Source: Marinilactibacillus psychrotolerans
GTDB lineage: Bacteria; Bacillota; Bacilli; Lactobacillales; Carnobacteriaceae_A
NCBI RefSeq assembly: GCF_900101525.1
Contig: NZ_FMZD01000001.1
Location: 1-64,000 of the forward strand
Length of the DNA: 64,000 nt
Reading direction: 5' to 3'
A model generated the notes under the pieces. It was given only the letters and a program-made list of their open reading frames with translations. It had not been told where the DNA came from and ran no database searches. Each line of letters starts with the position of its first letter. Position 1 is the first letter of the stretch. Positions 46,115 through 54,379 of this stretch are shown piece after piece. A program made the position numbers and the translations under genes.

Positions 46115-46366
46115 CTATCCTAATTTACTAGATAGACGTGATTTATCACGAGCAGCTTTATTTTTGTGGATCAAGCCTTTTGATGCTGCTTGGTCAATAG
46201 CTTTAGCAGCTACTTTATATAATTCAGCTGAGTTGTCTTGTCCGTTTTCAACGGCAGTTAAATATCTTTTCTTAGCGCTACGCATAGCAGATACTTGCCC
46301 AACGTTATTTGCATTCTTTTTAACATCTTGACGTTGACGTTTAATAGCCTGTACCATGTTTGGCAT
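46115..46366 (-). CDS. rpsT: 30S ribosomal protein S20
   Basis: A primary 16S rRNA-binding protein. 83 residues, almost all helix and very basic; P-N-M-V-Q-A-I-K-R at the start, S-A-M-R-S-A-K-K-R and the C-terminal [15 protein letters not shown]. Monocistronic with its own promoter and terminator, next to holA on the same strand, a common Firmicutes arrangement. Confidence 0.96.
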   Translation of the reverse strand: MPNMVQAIKRQRQDVKKNANNVGQVSAMRSAKKRYLTAVENGQDNSAELYKVAAKAIDQAASKGLIHKNKAARDKSRLSSKLG

Positions 46367-46485
46367 TTTGAAAACACTCCTTTATAAGAATTTCTTTCAA
46401 TCCGGTAAACTCATTACAAACAAGAATTAAATTGCTTATTTTAGAATTTTTACCTTCTCTTTTCAGTTGATTTTCAACATTCTCC

Positions 46486-46514
46486 ATTGTACATCATTAC
46501 CAAACTATTTGCAA
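46486..46514 (-). promoter_or_regulatory. rpsT promoter
   Basis: Minus strand: TTGCAA (46514-46509), 17-bp spacer, TACAAT (46491-46486). Confidence 0.65.
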
Positions 46515-46532
46515 TATTACAATTACGAAACT

Positions 46533-47582
46533 TTAAGAGTTCTTTTGTAATTCGGGATTTTGATCAGAAAATTTCAATATAAAAAGTTCAACTTGCATTT
46601 CTGGATTTGCCTGACCAGATTTAATTAAAAAATCAGCATCAATTAATTCATGATGAGCTTTTGATAGTGTTTTTTGTTCAAACATTCTTTCTTTTTGCAG
46701 TGCAAGCTTGACTCTAAAAGGATGAACTTTTAAAATTTTCGCAATATCTGCTTGTTGGTAGCCTTTTTTCTTTAAAATTTTCACTTGCAGCAACAGTCGA
46801 AATTGTCCTATCATTAAGGCAATTATCTTAATTGGATCTTCCTTCTGTATTAAAAGGTCTTGATATAGCTCAACAGACTGCTGTACTTTTTTATTCAAAA
46901 CTAAATCATTTAGTTCAAAAATATTCTGTTCAAGCGTTTTAGGAACCAATTCTCGAACAGTTGCCAACTCAATATGTCTATCTTCTTGATGAAAGATCAT
47001 TAATTTCTCTAATTCTTTCATACTCTTTGATAAATTACGATCTGTTAAAATCAGTAATTCATCAAGTGCCAGATTATCAATTGAGAATTGCTTACTTTTA
47101 CAGTCAGTTTGAACAAATGATTTTATTTCTTTTTCACCTATTGGATCTACATTTATAATTTCAGCTTGTTTTAATAGGATCTTGGTTAGCTTTTTTCTTT
47201 TGTCTAATTTTTCATACGGAGCCAAAAATACTAAAACTGTAAAGTCTGGAGGGTTTAGTAAATATTGCTCTAAGTAATCAATGTCATGATCAGGTCCACT
47301 GGATGATATTTTACCTGTCAAAAAATAAGGGTTTTGAATAAACAAAAGTCTTTGATCGCCAAAAAAAGGGAAAGTTTCTGCTTCTTGAAGTGCAGCATCA
47401 ATGGTGACTTCTCGCATATCAAACTGACCAAAATTTAAATCAGTGACATCATTTCCGAGAATAGAATCCATTAAAGCAATCTTTACTTTTTCACTTAGAT
47501 ACTGTTCGGTTCCTTGGATTAAATAGATCAAGGAATGGTTCCCTTGCTTTATCTTTTTAAGTTGTTTATCTAATTCACTCAT
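46533..47582 (-). CDS. holA: DNA polymerase III delta subunit
   Basis: Clamp-loader subunit that opens the beta clamp. 349 residues. N-terminal S-L-I-Y-L-I-Q-G-T-E-Q-Y-L (about 17-29) and F-F-G-D-Q-R-L-L-F-I (about 73), helical C-terminal collar with L-L-I-Q-K-E-D-P-I-K-I-I-A-L-M-I-G-Q-F-R-L-L. It follows comEC by 25 bases, as in B. subtilis and streptococci. Confidence 0.93.
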   Translation of the reverse strand: MSELDKQLKKIKQGNHSLIYLIQGTEQYLSEKVKIALMDSILGNDVTDLNFGQFDMREVTIDAALQEAETFPFFGDQRLLFIQNPYFLTGKISSSGPDHDIDYLEQYLLNPPDFTVLVFLAPYEKLDKRKKLTKILLKQAEIINVDPIGEKEIKSFVQTDCKSKQFSIDNLALDELLILTDRNLSKSMKELEKLMIFHQEDRHIELATVRELVPKTLEQNIFELNDLVLNKKVQQSVELYQDLLIQKEDPIKIIALMIGQFRLLLQVKILKKKGYQQADIAKILKVHPFRVKLALQKERMFEQKTLSKAHHELIDADFLIKSGQANPEMQVELFILKFSDQNPELQKNS

Positions 47583-47607
47583 ACAGAACTCCTAACTAAA
47601 CTCAACT

Positions 47608-49971
47608 TTATTTATTTTCTTTTTTACTGATCATATCTTCCACTATATTATTTGTAAAAGGAATAGGAGTATACTGATATAATACCGCACCTGACTGGTC
47701 AGTACGATAAGTTTTTACATTTTTTTCTTTTAGCCTTTCGATTACTTCTTGATTTGGATGTCCATATAGATTATTTTCACCACTTGATATCCATCCAATT
47801 GAAGGGGCAAGTTGTTCAAGAAAAGTATCCTGTGTAGAACTTTTACTACCATGATGGCCTACTTTTAATATGTCTGTGTTTAATTTGGGATAGTGTTTTA
47901 AAAGTATATCTTCTCCAGCAGCTTCTAGATCTCCTGTAAACAGCCACTTCTTATTCCCAATCTTTCCAAACAATACTAAAGACTGGTTATTTTTGCTATC
48001 TTTCAATTCCGGTCCAGGTGAACTAAAGGGATATAAAATATGCAAATTTGGGCCTGCTTTATTTGATTTAGAGTAATGAATTGGGGATAATTCAACATGT
48101 TGACTAACAAATAACGGCCATAAAGTTTTTAGTGAGGGATCAAGAAATGTTTCTGGAGTAGCAATAATCTCTTTAGTTTTTATTTCTTTAACGATTTCTT
48201 CTAACGCCCCTACGTGATCTGTATCCGCATGTGTAAGAATAATTTGATCTAATTTTTTAACACCTAAAGCTTTAATGGATGGAACAACTACATCTTTTCC
48301 AATTGAATAAGGCGACTCTGGTTCTGCCCACTCTTCTGTTTCCTTCCACTGTGAGAGTCCACCAGTATCAATAAGGTAGTTACCTTTCCCCCATGGCTCT
48401 TTAATCAAGAATGCATCTCCTTGTCCAACATCCAACATAACGACTTTTCCTATCGGGGAATGTCTTTCAGACATTATTCCTGTAAATACAAGAACGATGC
48501 CAATTAAAAGCATACTGAATGGTTTCCGATTACTTTGAATATCCAAATATAAAAATACCAGCACTATCCCAAAGCACACTAAACTCATACCAATAGCGGA
48601 AAGTCTTCCAGTAACGAACGTAAAGGAACCTAAAGAGTTTATTTTTTCCACTAAATTTTCAAGTAAAATTATAAATGTATCTGCGAATGTCACTGAAATT
48701 CTAATATTAAATAATCCATATAACAATATTGCAATTATAAATATAGAAGTCAATAAGGGCAAAAGAACTATTGAAAAAACAGGAATAAATATTATATTTA
48801 ATAGAACCACTACCCATGAAAACTCATAAAAATGATAACTTAAAACTGGTATACTGACTAGGGAAATCAGAATATTTAAGCATATTCCCATTTTAAATCG
48901 AGGTAAATTTCTTATCCACTTTTGCTTACTCAATATGATCATAACACTGCTTAGAAGATAGCTAAGTTGGAATCCAACAGAATAAATTTGATAAGGATTA
49001 ATTAACAAAGCTATAAAGAGAGTGAAAGACCAATTATCTAAAGAAACTGTTTTTCTTTTAAATAATCTAGATCCTATAGAAAACATTGACTGGATAATAG
49101 CCCTAAAAACACTAACCTTGAATCCTGCAAGTATTCCATAGACTGGCAAGGTGAAAAAAAGTATCCTGTTAGTTATCTCTTTCGTGAGTCCAACTCTCAA
49201 CAAACTTTTTTCAACCATTACAATCAGAAATTGAATATGTAACCCAGAAATACTTAATAAGTGTATTATTCCTAAAGCTCGATAATTTTCTAAATTTAAG
49301 TCAGATAGATCCCTTTTATCTGCAAATAACAAGGCTTTTAGGTAAGTTCCTGTCATTCCTCCTATTCCTTTATCAATTTGATTAAAAAGCACTGATCTCA
49401 ACCTATCAGTCTTATAACTAATGGAAAGTTCTTTAAAAGCTTTTTGCTTTTCTAATTTTTCAGCAGTTAGTTTATAGAATATCTCATCTTTTAACAAATA
49501 ATCTTTATAGCTAAATTGATGGAAATTAACAGACTCATTGGGTCTTGTCAATCTCCCTTCTATTTTCAAAAAAGAAGGCACACCCTTCTCTTCAAAGACA
49601 TTTTTTTCTTCTTCTGAAGCTAGTTTATAAGAGACAATTACTTCTTCCTTATCATCTTTTTCACTAACTAATAATCCTTTAAAGCGTAAAATTTGACCAT
49701 CAATCTCTACTGTTGTTGATTTAACAATAATATTAAAAGTTTTCTGATTTTCCATCAGGATAGACTCTGATTTATGTGGCCTGATAAGCGTCATTGTCAA
49801 TAGTAGGATACCCATCAGTAAAGATACCTTGATGATTTTTTTGTTTTTAGTAGCTAGTATTCTAAAAAAAATGAAAATCATTATCAAAATAGTTAATGGG
49901 GAGAATTTTTCTAACACAGCTATAACGACTGCTAAAGAAAAGAGGACCGGAAATAAAAAGTACCCTTTCAA
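47608..49971 (-). CDS. comEC: Competence DNA uptake channel ComEC
   Basis: Forms the membrane channel through which transforming single-stranded DNA enters. 787 residues, full length: a few N-terminal helices (about 5-65), an OB-like extracellular domain (about 75-190), a ComEC membrane core with L-L-S-I-S-G-L-H-I-Q-F (about 240) and about seven helices up to about 500, then a C-terminal metallo-beta-lactamase-like domain with L-D-V-G-Q-G-D-A-F, H-A-D-T-D-H-V-G-A-L and G-H-H-G-S-K. The gene is intact, so DNA uptake is possible; type IV pilus-like com genes are not in the window. Confidence 0.95.
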   Translation of the reverse strand: MKGYFLFPVLFSLAVVIAVLEKFSPLTILIMIFIFFRILATKNKKIIKVSLLMGILLLTMTLIRPHKSESILMENQKTFNIIVKSTTVEIDGQILRFKGLLVSEKDDKEEVIVSYKLASEEEKNVFEEKGVPSFLKIEGRLTRPNESVNFHQFSYKDYLLKDEIFYKLTAEKLEKQKAFKELSISYKTDRLRSVLFNQIDKGIGGMTGTYLKALLFADKRDLSDLNLENYRALGIIHLLSISGLHIQFLIVMVEKSLLRVGLTKEITNRILFFTLPVYGILAGFKVSVFRAIIQSMFSIGSRLFKRKTVSLDNWSFTLFIALLINPYQIYSVGFQLSYLLSSVMIILSKQKWIRNLPRFKMGICLNILISLVSIPVLSYHFYEFSWVVVLLNIIFIPVFSIVLLPLLTSIFIIAILLYGLFNIRISVTFADTFIILLENLVEKINSLGSFTFVTGRLSAIGMSLVCFGIVLVFLYLDIQSNRKPFSMLLIGIVLVFTGIMSERHSPIGKVVMLDVGQGDAFLIKEPWGKGNYLIDTGGLSQWKETEEWAEPESPYSIGKDVVVPSIKALGVKKLDQIILTHADTDHVGALEEIVKEIKTKEIIATPETFLDPSLKTLWPLFVSQHVELSPIHYSKSNKAGPNLHILYPFSSPGPELKDSKNNQSLVLFGKIGNKKWLFTGDLEAAGEDILLKHYPKLNTDILKVGHHGSKSSTQDTFLEQLAPSIGWISSGENNLYGHPNQEVIERLKEKNVKTYRTDQSGAVLYQYTPIPFTNNIVEDMISKKENK

Positions 49972-49979
49972 ATTTTAAT

Positions 49980-50477
49980 TTAACTATCTAACGTATCAGA
50001 AATTAGATCAGATTTATAATACTCTCCTATATTTTGAAATAAATCTTCAGGAACAGCCACTTGTTCTACATTAATATTAGCTTGTTCTAAAAGTTTTATA
50101 GCATAAGAATGATTATGGTAGTTTTTTAAATAATATATTTTTCGTATACCTGCCTGGATAATAGTCTTTGTACACTGGAGACATGGAAAGTGAGTCACAT
50201 AAATATCTGCTCCTTCAGTTTTCACTCCAAACTTTGCACATTGAAGCAATGCATTCATCTCTGCATGCACTGTTCGTACACAATGGCCATCAATCAAATA
50301 ACAGCCATGATCACTGCAATGTACATCTCCGCTTACTGACCCATTATAACCACCAGATATTACCCGCTTTTCTCTAACAATCATAGCTCCAACTGATAGT
50401 CTAGTACAAGTACTTCTCATGGCAAGTAACATACTCTGTGACATAAAATATTGATCCCAAGGAATTCTATCTGTCAT
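49980..50477 (-). CDS. comEB: ComE operon protein 2, dCMP deaminase-like
   Basis: A zinc deaminase of the dCMP deaminase family. Start at M-T-D-R-I-P-W (50477); the longer ORF uses a TTG without a ribosome binding site. 165 residues. Zinc site V-H-A-E-M-N-A (about 72) and P-C-L-Q-C-T-K (about 101-107). An extra H-C-S-D-H-G-C cluster near 60 fits the family's second zinc-binding loop. Encoded between comEA and comEC. Confidence 0.94.
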   Translation of the reverse strand: MTDRIPWDQYFMSQSMLLAMRSTCTRLSVGAMIVREKRVISGGYNGSVSGDVHCSDHGCYLIDGHCVRTVHAEMNALLQCAKFGVKTEGADIYVTHFPCLQCTKTIIQAGIRKIYYLKNYHNHSYAIKLLEQANINVEQVAVPEDLFQNIGEYYKSDLISDTLDS

Positions 50478-50569
50478 TTTATTATTTCCTTTCAAAATTC
50501 AAATTATTTCTTTAGATAATTGTGTTTATAGTATACAAGAGTGTTACTAACGAATCAATTGCTCCTCAT

Positions 50570-51229
50570 TCAATCTACCATAATACTATCTTTAATATTT
50601 TCAAATATTATATCTCCAATACCTGATACATTTTTTATATCTTCTAATGATTTAAATACTCCATTCTCTTCTCTATAATCTATAATCGCTTGTGCTTTAG
50701 CTTGTCCAATTCCATGTAGTTCAATTAATTCCGCCTGTTCTGCTTGGTTGATATTAATCTTACGCTTATTCTCTTCCGTCGTTGGAACATCAGTGTAACT
50801 TTCCTCTATAACTTCTTCTCCTTTTTCAGGTATATAAATCATCATCTGATCTGTTACTAATAACGCTTGATTAATTGTTCGATCATCGGCGTTTTCCAAA
50901 AACCCGCCTGCTTGAGTGATAGCATCACTGACGCGATCTCCTGACTTAACTTCGTATATTCCAGGATGAACAATCGCCCCTTTTAATTCAATCACTATTT
51001 TACCTTCATTTTTTTCTAACACTTTTTGTTCATCTTCATTTACTATATCTGTATCCATTACTTTTTCATTTTCTGAAATCAATTGTTCGATTGTATCCTC
51101 ATTAGAATTCCCTTTATTAGGTAATTCTAACAGTAGGTACAATACCACTATTAAGATCAATACGGTTGAAACTCCAAAATAAACGGTTAATAACAGGTGT
51201 TCTTTTATCCATCCTATAACTTCTGCCAT
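50570..51229 (-). CDS. comEA: Competence DNA receptor ComEA
   Basis: A membrane-anchored protein that binds incoming double-stranded DNA. Start at M-A-E-V-I-G-W-I (51229), with GGAGGGAGG directly upstream; the ORF extends to 51259 without a site. 219 residues: one N-terminal membrane helix (about 12-34), an acidic linker, a SLBB domain (about 83-138, with G-A-I-V-H-P-G-I-Y-E-V) and a C-terminal helix-hairpin-helix pair I-N-I-N-Q-A-E-Q-A-E-L...G-I-G-Q-A-K-A (about 155-215). Confidence 0.94.
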   Translation of the reverse strand: MAEVIGWIKEHLLLTVYFGVSTVLILIVVLYLLLELPNKGNSNEDTIEQLISENEKVMDTDIVNEDEQKVLEKNEGKIVIELKGAIVHPGIYEVKSGDRVSDAITQAGGFLENADDRTINQALLVTDQMMIYIPEKGEEVIEESYTDVPTTEENKRKININQAEQAELIELHGIGQAKAQAIIDYREENGVFKSLEDIKNVSGIGDIIFENIKDSIMVD

Positions 51230-51308
51230 ATCCTCCCTCCTCTTATTTATTTCTTCCAATACTATATATACTGTTTATTATTTGAAATCCTGATTATTCT
51301 CATAAAAA

Positions 51309-51342
51309 AGCCAGCAAAAGAATAGATATTCTTTTGCTGGCT
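51309..51342 (-). terminator. Terminator after the SepM-like protease gene
   Basis: AGCCAGCAAAAGAAT (51309-51323) pairs perfectly with ATTCTTTTGCTGGCT (51328-51342) across a 4-base loop. The minus strand runs into T6. Confidence 0.92.
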
Positions 51343-51356
51343 ACAATTTAATTGTT

Positions 51357-52445
51357 TTATGCTGCTAAATTAACTTGGCTCTGTTCTGGCTCAAATCGAG
51401 AGCTAACAGGACTTAATTGTTCCAGATATTCTATTGCATCATTAAAGGATTTAATTGGAACGATTTTCATTTTTGTGTCAATATCTTCTGCTGCTTCAAC
51501 TGCAATTTCATAATTAGATTTATAATCCGGATATTCACCTTTTAAATCAGGATCAATTTCATCATCTGGAGCAAAAAAGATTGTAGCACCTTCTTTATCT
51601 GCAGCTATAACTTTTTTATCTATTCCACCTATTGGCCCAACCGTTCCATCTTCGGAAATTGTTCCAGTACCTGCAATTACATGACCGGCTCTTAAATTTG
51701 TATTTGTAATCATAGAATATACTTGTAGTGAATACATTAATCCAGCCGAAGGTCCTCCTATTTCTCCTGAATGAATGACCACTTCCGGATCTGTTTCTAC
51801 CGTAGACTGGTCCACAAGTGAAATTCCTATTCCCGTTTCACCCGTTTCTTCCAGTTTAATTAAGTCTCCTTCAGATTTATATTCAGTACCATTACGTTCA
51901 TATTTAATTGAAACGGTCTGTCCAACTTCTAGATCTTTAATATAATCAATAAACTCTTCCGTATTCTTAAATTTTAAATTGTCTACTTCAGTAATTGTAT
52001 CTCCCATTTGTAAAACTCCAGCAAAATTCGAATTATCTGTAACACTCATCACGTATACACCTTTGTAATCCAAATTATACGGTAATCCCGCTGCATCAAA
52101 AGCTGCTACCACCGCTGAATGAACTGAACTTTCCATATAATAGCGCTGCAAAGTATTATATTCTTCATAATCATCTATGTCCCCGAATAATTCTGCCTCA
52201 GATACAATATCATTATATGGAAGAAATTGGAACAAATAAGTAAAAGGCGTTGCTTGAAGGATTTCAACAGTTGTCATCATAAACTTCCCAGGTTCTTGAG
52301 CATAATTACCATCCACCTCAATCATTGGATCCAAATCTTCTGCACTACCAGGACGCTCAATATAATAAGGGATCGGTCTCAAAAATATAAAATAGAGCAC
52401 TATGATTAGTAGTAGACCTTTGATCCAAAATGAGATTTTTTTCAA
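51357..52445 (-). CDS. PDZ-domain Lon-like membrane protease (SepM/YlbL family)
   Basis: A membrane-anchored serine protease facing outward. 362 residues: one N-terminal membrane helix (about 6-22), a PDZ domain (about 125-200, Y-V-M-S-V-T-D-N-S-N-F) and a Lon-type domain with the Ser-Lys dyad in E-I-G-G-P-S-A-G-L (Ser about 234) and G-G-I-D-K-K-V (Lys about 279). In Streptococcus, SepM trims a competence peptide; in B. subtilis, YlbL is a general quality-control protease. The com genes follow downstream but after a terminator, so a role in competence is only a possibility. Confidence 0.92.
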   Translation of the reverse strand: MKKISFWIKGLLLIIVLYFIFLRPIPYYIERPGSAEDLDPMIEVDGNYAQEPGKFMMTTVEILQATPFTYLFQFLPYNDIVSEAELFGDIDDYEEYNTLQRYYMESSVHSAVVAAFDAAGLPYNLDYKGVYVMSVTDNSNFAGVLQMGDTITEVDNLKFKNTEEFIDYIKDLEVGQTVSIKYERNGTEYKSEGDLIKLEETGETGIGISLVDQSTVETDPEVVIHSGEIGGPSAGLMYSLQVYSMITNTNLRAGHVIAGTGTISEDGTVGPIGGIDKKVIAADKEGATIFFAPDDEIDPDLKGEYPDYKSNYEIAVEAAEDIDTKMKIVPIKSFNDAIEYLEQLSPVSSRFEPEQSQVNLAA

Positions 52446-52461
52446 TCGTTTTACCTACTTT

Positions 52462-52953
52462 CTATTTTTCATAAATCTTTTTCATTTCATAAAGTATATC
52501 CGCAGGAACTAATTCTTTGACATCTCCTTCAAATTTAACAACTTCTTTTATTAGAGATGAGCTAATAAATCGATACTTTTCATCTGCCATCAAGAAAATT
52601 GTCTCAACATCTGGAGCTTGAATTTTATTCATTGCTGCAATATCCATTTCATATTCCATATCCTTTACTGAACGGATGCCACGTATCATTGCATTTGCGT
52701 TCAGTTTCTTTGCCAAATTAACCGTTAATCCTCCGTTATGTTTGATAACTTTAATATTTTTCTTTTCAGTATTGTTTATAACTTGAGTAATCATATCAAC
52801 TTTATGCCCCATACTAAACAAGGATTTTTTTGATATATTATCGCTTACTACAATAATAACTTCATCGAATAGCTCGGATGCTCGCAAGGTGATATTTAGA
52901 TGCCCAAAAGTAAAAGGATCAAAACTTCCGGCATATACTGCTTTCCTTTTCAC
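52462..52953 (-). CDS. coaD: Phosphopantetheine adenylyltransferase
   Basis: Adds AMP to 4'-phosphopantetheine, giving dephospho-CoA. 163 residues. Nucleotidyltransferase motif G-S-F-D-P-F-T-F-G-H-L (about 8-18) with the T/H-x-G-H catalytic element, M-I-R-G-I-R (about 88) and I-S-S-S-L-I-K-E (about 128-135). Its start overlaps the rsmD stop by 4 bases. Works after CoaBC (11.3 kb). Confidence 0.96.
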   Translation of the reverse strand: MKRKAVYAGSFDPFTFGHLNITLRASELFDEVIIVVSDNISKKSLFSMGHKVDMITQVINNTEKKNIKVIKHNGGLTVNLAKKLNANAMIRGIRSVKDMEYEMDIAAMNKIQAPDVETIFLMADEKYRFISSSLIKEVVKFEGDVKELVPADILYEMKKIYEK

Positions 52954-53510
52954 TGAATTCCTCCTTTTTGATACACTGTAATTTTAGTTGTACCATAGAG
53001 TTTCTCCTTGATCATTTCGACATCAGATAAACGGCTTGGTAATTCAACTAATTTGTCGGTTTCACACATAATCATTGCGTTTGAACGGAGTAATGACTGT
53101 TTATTCAGATTTTCAATAATCGAAGTAATTTCTTGTGTAGCATAGGGTGGATCCAGTAATACAAGGTTAAATGTCTTATTTTGTTCCTTTAATTCTACTA
53201 TAGCTTGATGATCTTTTTTTTTCAAAACTATGAATTTTTCTGGTTCTTTTGTTATCTCAATATTCTCATTTATAACTTTAATTGCTTTATAATTCATGTC
53301 TACTAAGACAGCTTCATCCATTCCTCTAGAAACTGCTTCAATTCCAAGCGATCCACTTCCCGAATATAAATCTAATACACTTCCCCCATCAAAGTAAGGA
53401 CCCAGTATATGAAAAACTGCTTCTTTAATTTTATCTGTAGTGGGTCTTGTTTTATTTCCTGGAACAGCTTTTAATGGTCTACCACCATATTCTCCTGATA
53501 TCACACGCAT
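52950..53510 (-). CDS. rsmD: 16S rRNA (guanine-966-N2)-methyltransferase
   Basis: SAM-dependent methylation of G966 in 16S rRNA. 186 residues. M-R-V-I-S-G-E-Y-G-G-R-P-L at the start, R-P-T-T-D-K-I-K-E-A-V-F, SAM motif L-D-L-Y-S-G-S-G-S-L-G-I-E-A (about 45-58), catalytic L-L-D-P-P-Y (about 117-122). Coupled to coaD, as in most bacteria. Confidence 0.96.
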   Translation of the reverse strand: MRVISGEYGGRPLKAVPGNKTRPTTDKIKEAVFHILGPYFDGGSVLDLYSGSGSLGIEAVSRGMDEAVLVDMNYKAIKVINENIEITKEPEKFIVLKKKDHQAIVELKEQNKTFNLVLLDPPYATQEITSIIENLNKQSLLRSNAMIMCETDKLVELPSRLSDVEMIKEKLYGTTKITVYQKGGIQ

Positions 53511-53518
53511 AAATTACC

Positions 53519-53854
53519 TCAGTTCCAGTCAGAAGAAAGTTGGTTGAATATTGAGATTTCTTTACTCTCTTCTTCTTTTTTTCTTTGTTTAGCCAAGACT
53601 TTAACCTCATCTAATACTCCATCATAAGTTTTGGGAAGATCACATTGGTAACATTCTTCAACTTTACGAACAAAATGCTGTTTAGCCAGACTAGACTGTA
53701 CTGAATCTTTATCTTTTTTATCTACATAAAGAATTGCATAATTCATTTTTTTTGAAATATAGTGGACCAATCCATATCTTTTTAATTTATTTATATATTT
53801 AGTTGTATAAACCCAGACTACTATTCCGGTTCTTTCATTTTCAGATTTTAACAT
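53519..53854 (-). CDS. YlbG family protein (DUF2129)
   Basis: A small cytosolic protein of unknown function found before rsmD-coaD in many Firmicutes. 111 residues. The family pattern includes the start ...T-G-I-V-V-W-V-Y-T-T-K-Y-I-N-K-L-K-R-Y-G and I-S-K-K-M-N-Y-A-I-L-Y-V, with a Lys/Glu-rich tail. Eight bases separate it from rsmD. Call rests on pattern and position. Confidence 0.85.
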   Translation of the reverse strand: MLKSENERTGIVVWVYTTKYINKLKRYGLVHYISKKMNYAILYVDKKDKDSVQSSLAKQHFVRKVEECYQCDLPKTYDGVLDEVKVLAKQRKKEEESKEISIFNQLSSDWN

Positions 53855-53901
53855 TTTAACTCTCTCCTCAAATCATATCATTTCACTTATTATAACAAAA
53901 A

Positions 53902-53924
53902 AATCCACTCAAAATGAGAGGATT
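53902..53924 (-). terminator. Terminator of ylaN
   Basis: AATCCACTCA (53902-53911) pairs with TGAGAGGATT (53915-53924), one mismatch, 3-base loop, followed on the minus strand by T7. Confidence 0.8.
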
Positions 53925-53946
53925 TCCAACAGATACAATCTTATCT

Positions 53947-54216
53947 TTAAATTCTTTCATCGAAAGCATCGCTCAAAAGATCATTGAGGTGTTTTTCCAA
54001 TTCACTTAACATAAGATGACCTTCTTCTTCTTTAATCATTTTCATTTTAATCGCAAATTCAATTTTCTTTGAAAAACCAAACATTTGTGTATCAACTACT
54101 TCTTCAAAAGCAGGGCATGTAATACAGAGGTGTTTTTGGCTTTCAATCAGTTGCGATATTTTATTAGCATCTTCGAGCAAAATATCTTTTGCAAGTATGT
54201 TTTCTATATGACTCAC
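53947..54216 (-). CDS. ylaN: YlaN family protein (DUF1507)
   Basis: A small helical protein; in B. subtilis and S. aureus YlaN has been linked to iron control through Fur. 89 residues. Family marks: C-P-A-F-E-E-V-V-D-T-Q-M-F-G-F-S-K-K-I-E-F-A, then the amphipathic E-E-E-G-H-L-M-L-S-E-L-E-K-H-L. Own promoter and terminator, downstream of typA, as in Bacillus (ylaG-ylaN neighbourhood). Confidence 0.88.
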   Translation of the reverse strand: MSHIENILAKDILLEDANKISQLIESQKHLCITCPAFEEVVDTQMFGFSKKIEFAIKMKMIKEEEGHLMLSELEKHLNDLLSDAFDERI

Positions 54217-54249
54217 CGATTAGCCCCCTCTATTATGTAGAATAATTGT

Positions 54250-54277
54250 ATTATATCACAAAAACATGTTTAGACAA
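54250..54277 (-). promoter_or_regulatory. ylaN promoter
   Basis: Minus strand: TTGTCT (54277-54272), 16-bp spacer, TATAAT (54255-54250), 34 bases before the ylaN start. Confidence 0.65.
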
Positions 54278-54325
54278 CCGGTCTCAATAGTAAATTGCAA
54301 TTTGGAATAATTAAAAAACATATAA

Positions 54326-54366
54326 AAATAGCAGATTTAAAGGGATAATCCTTCTATCTGCTATTT
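54326..54366 (-). terminator. Terminator of typA
   Basis: AAATAGCAGAT (54326-54336) pairs perfectly with ATCTGCTATTT (54356-54366), with an inner AGG/CCT. The minus strand runs into T5. Confidence 0.88.
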
Positions 54367-54379
54367 CTGTATTTAAAAT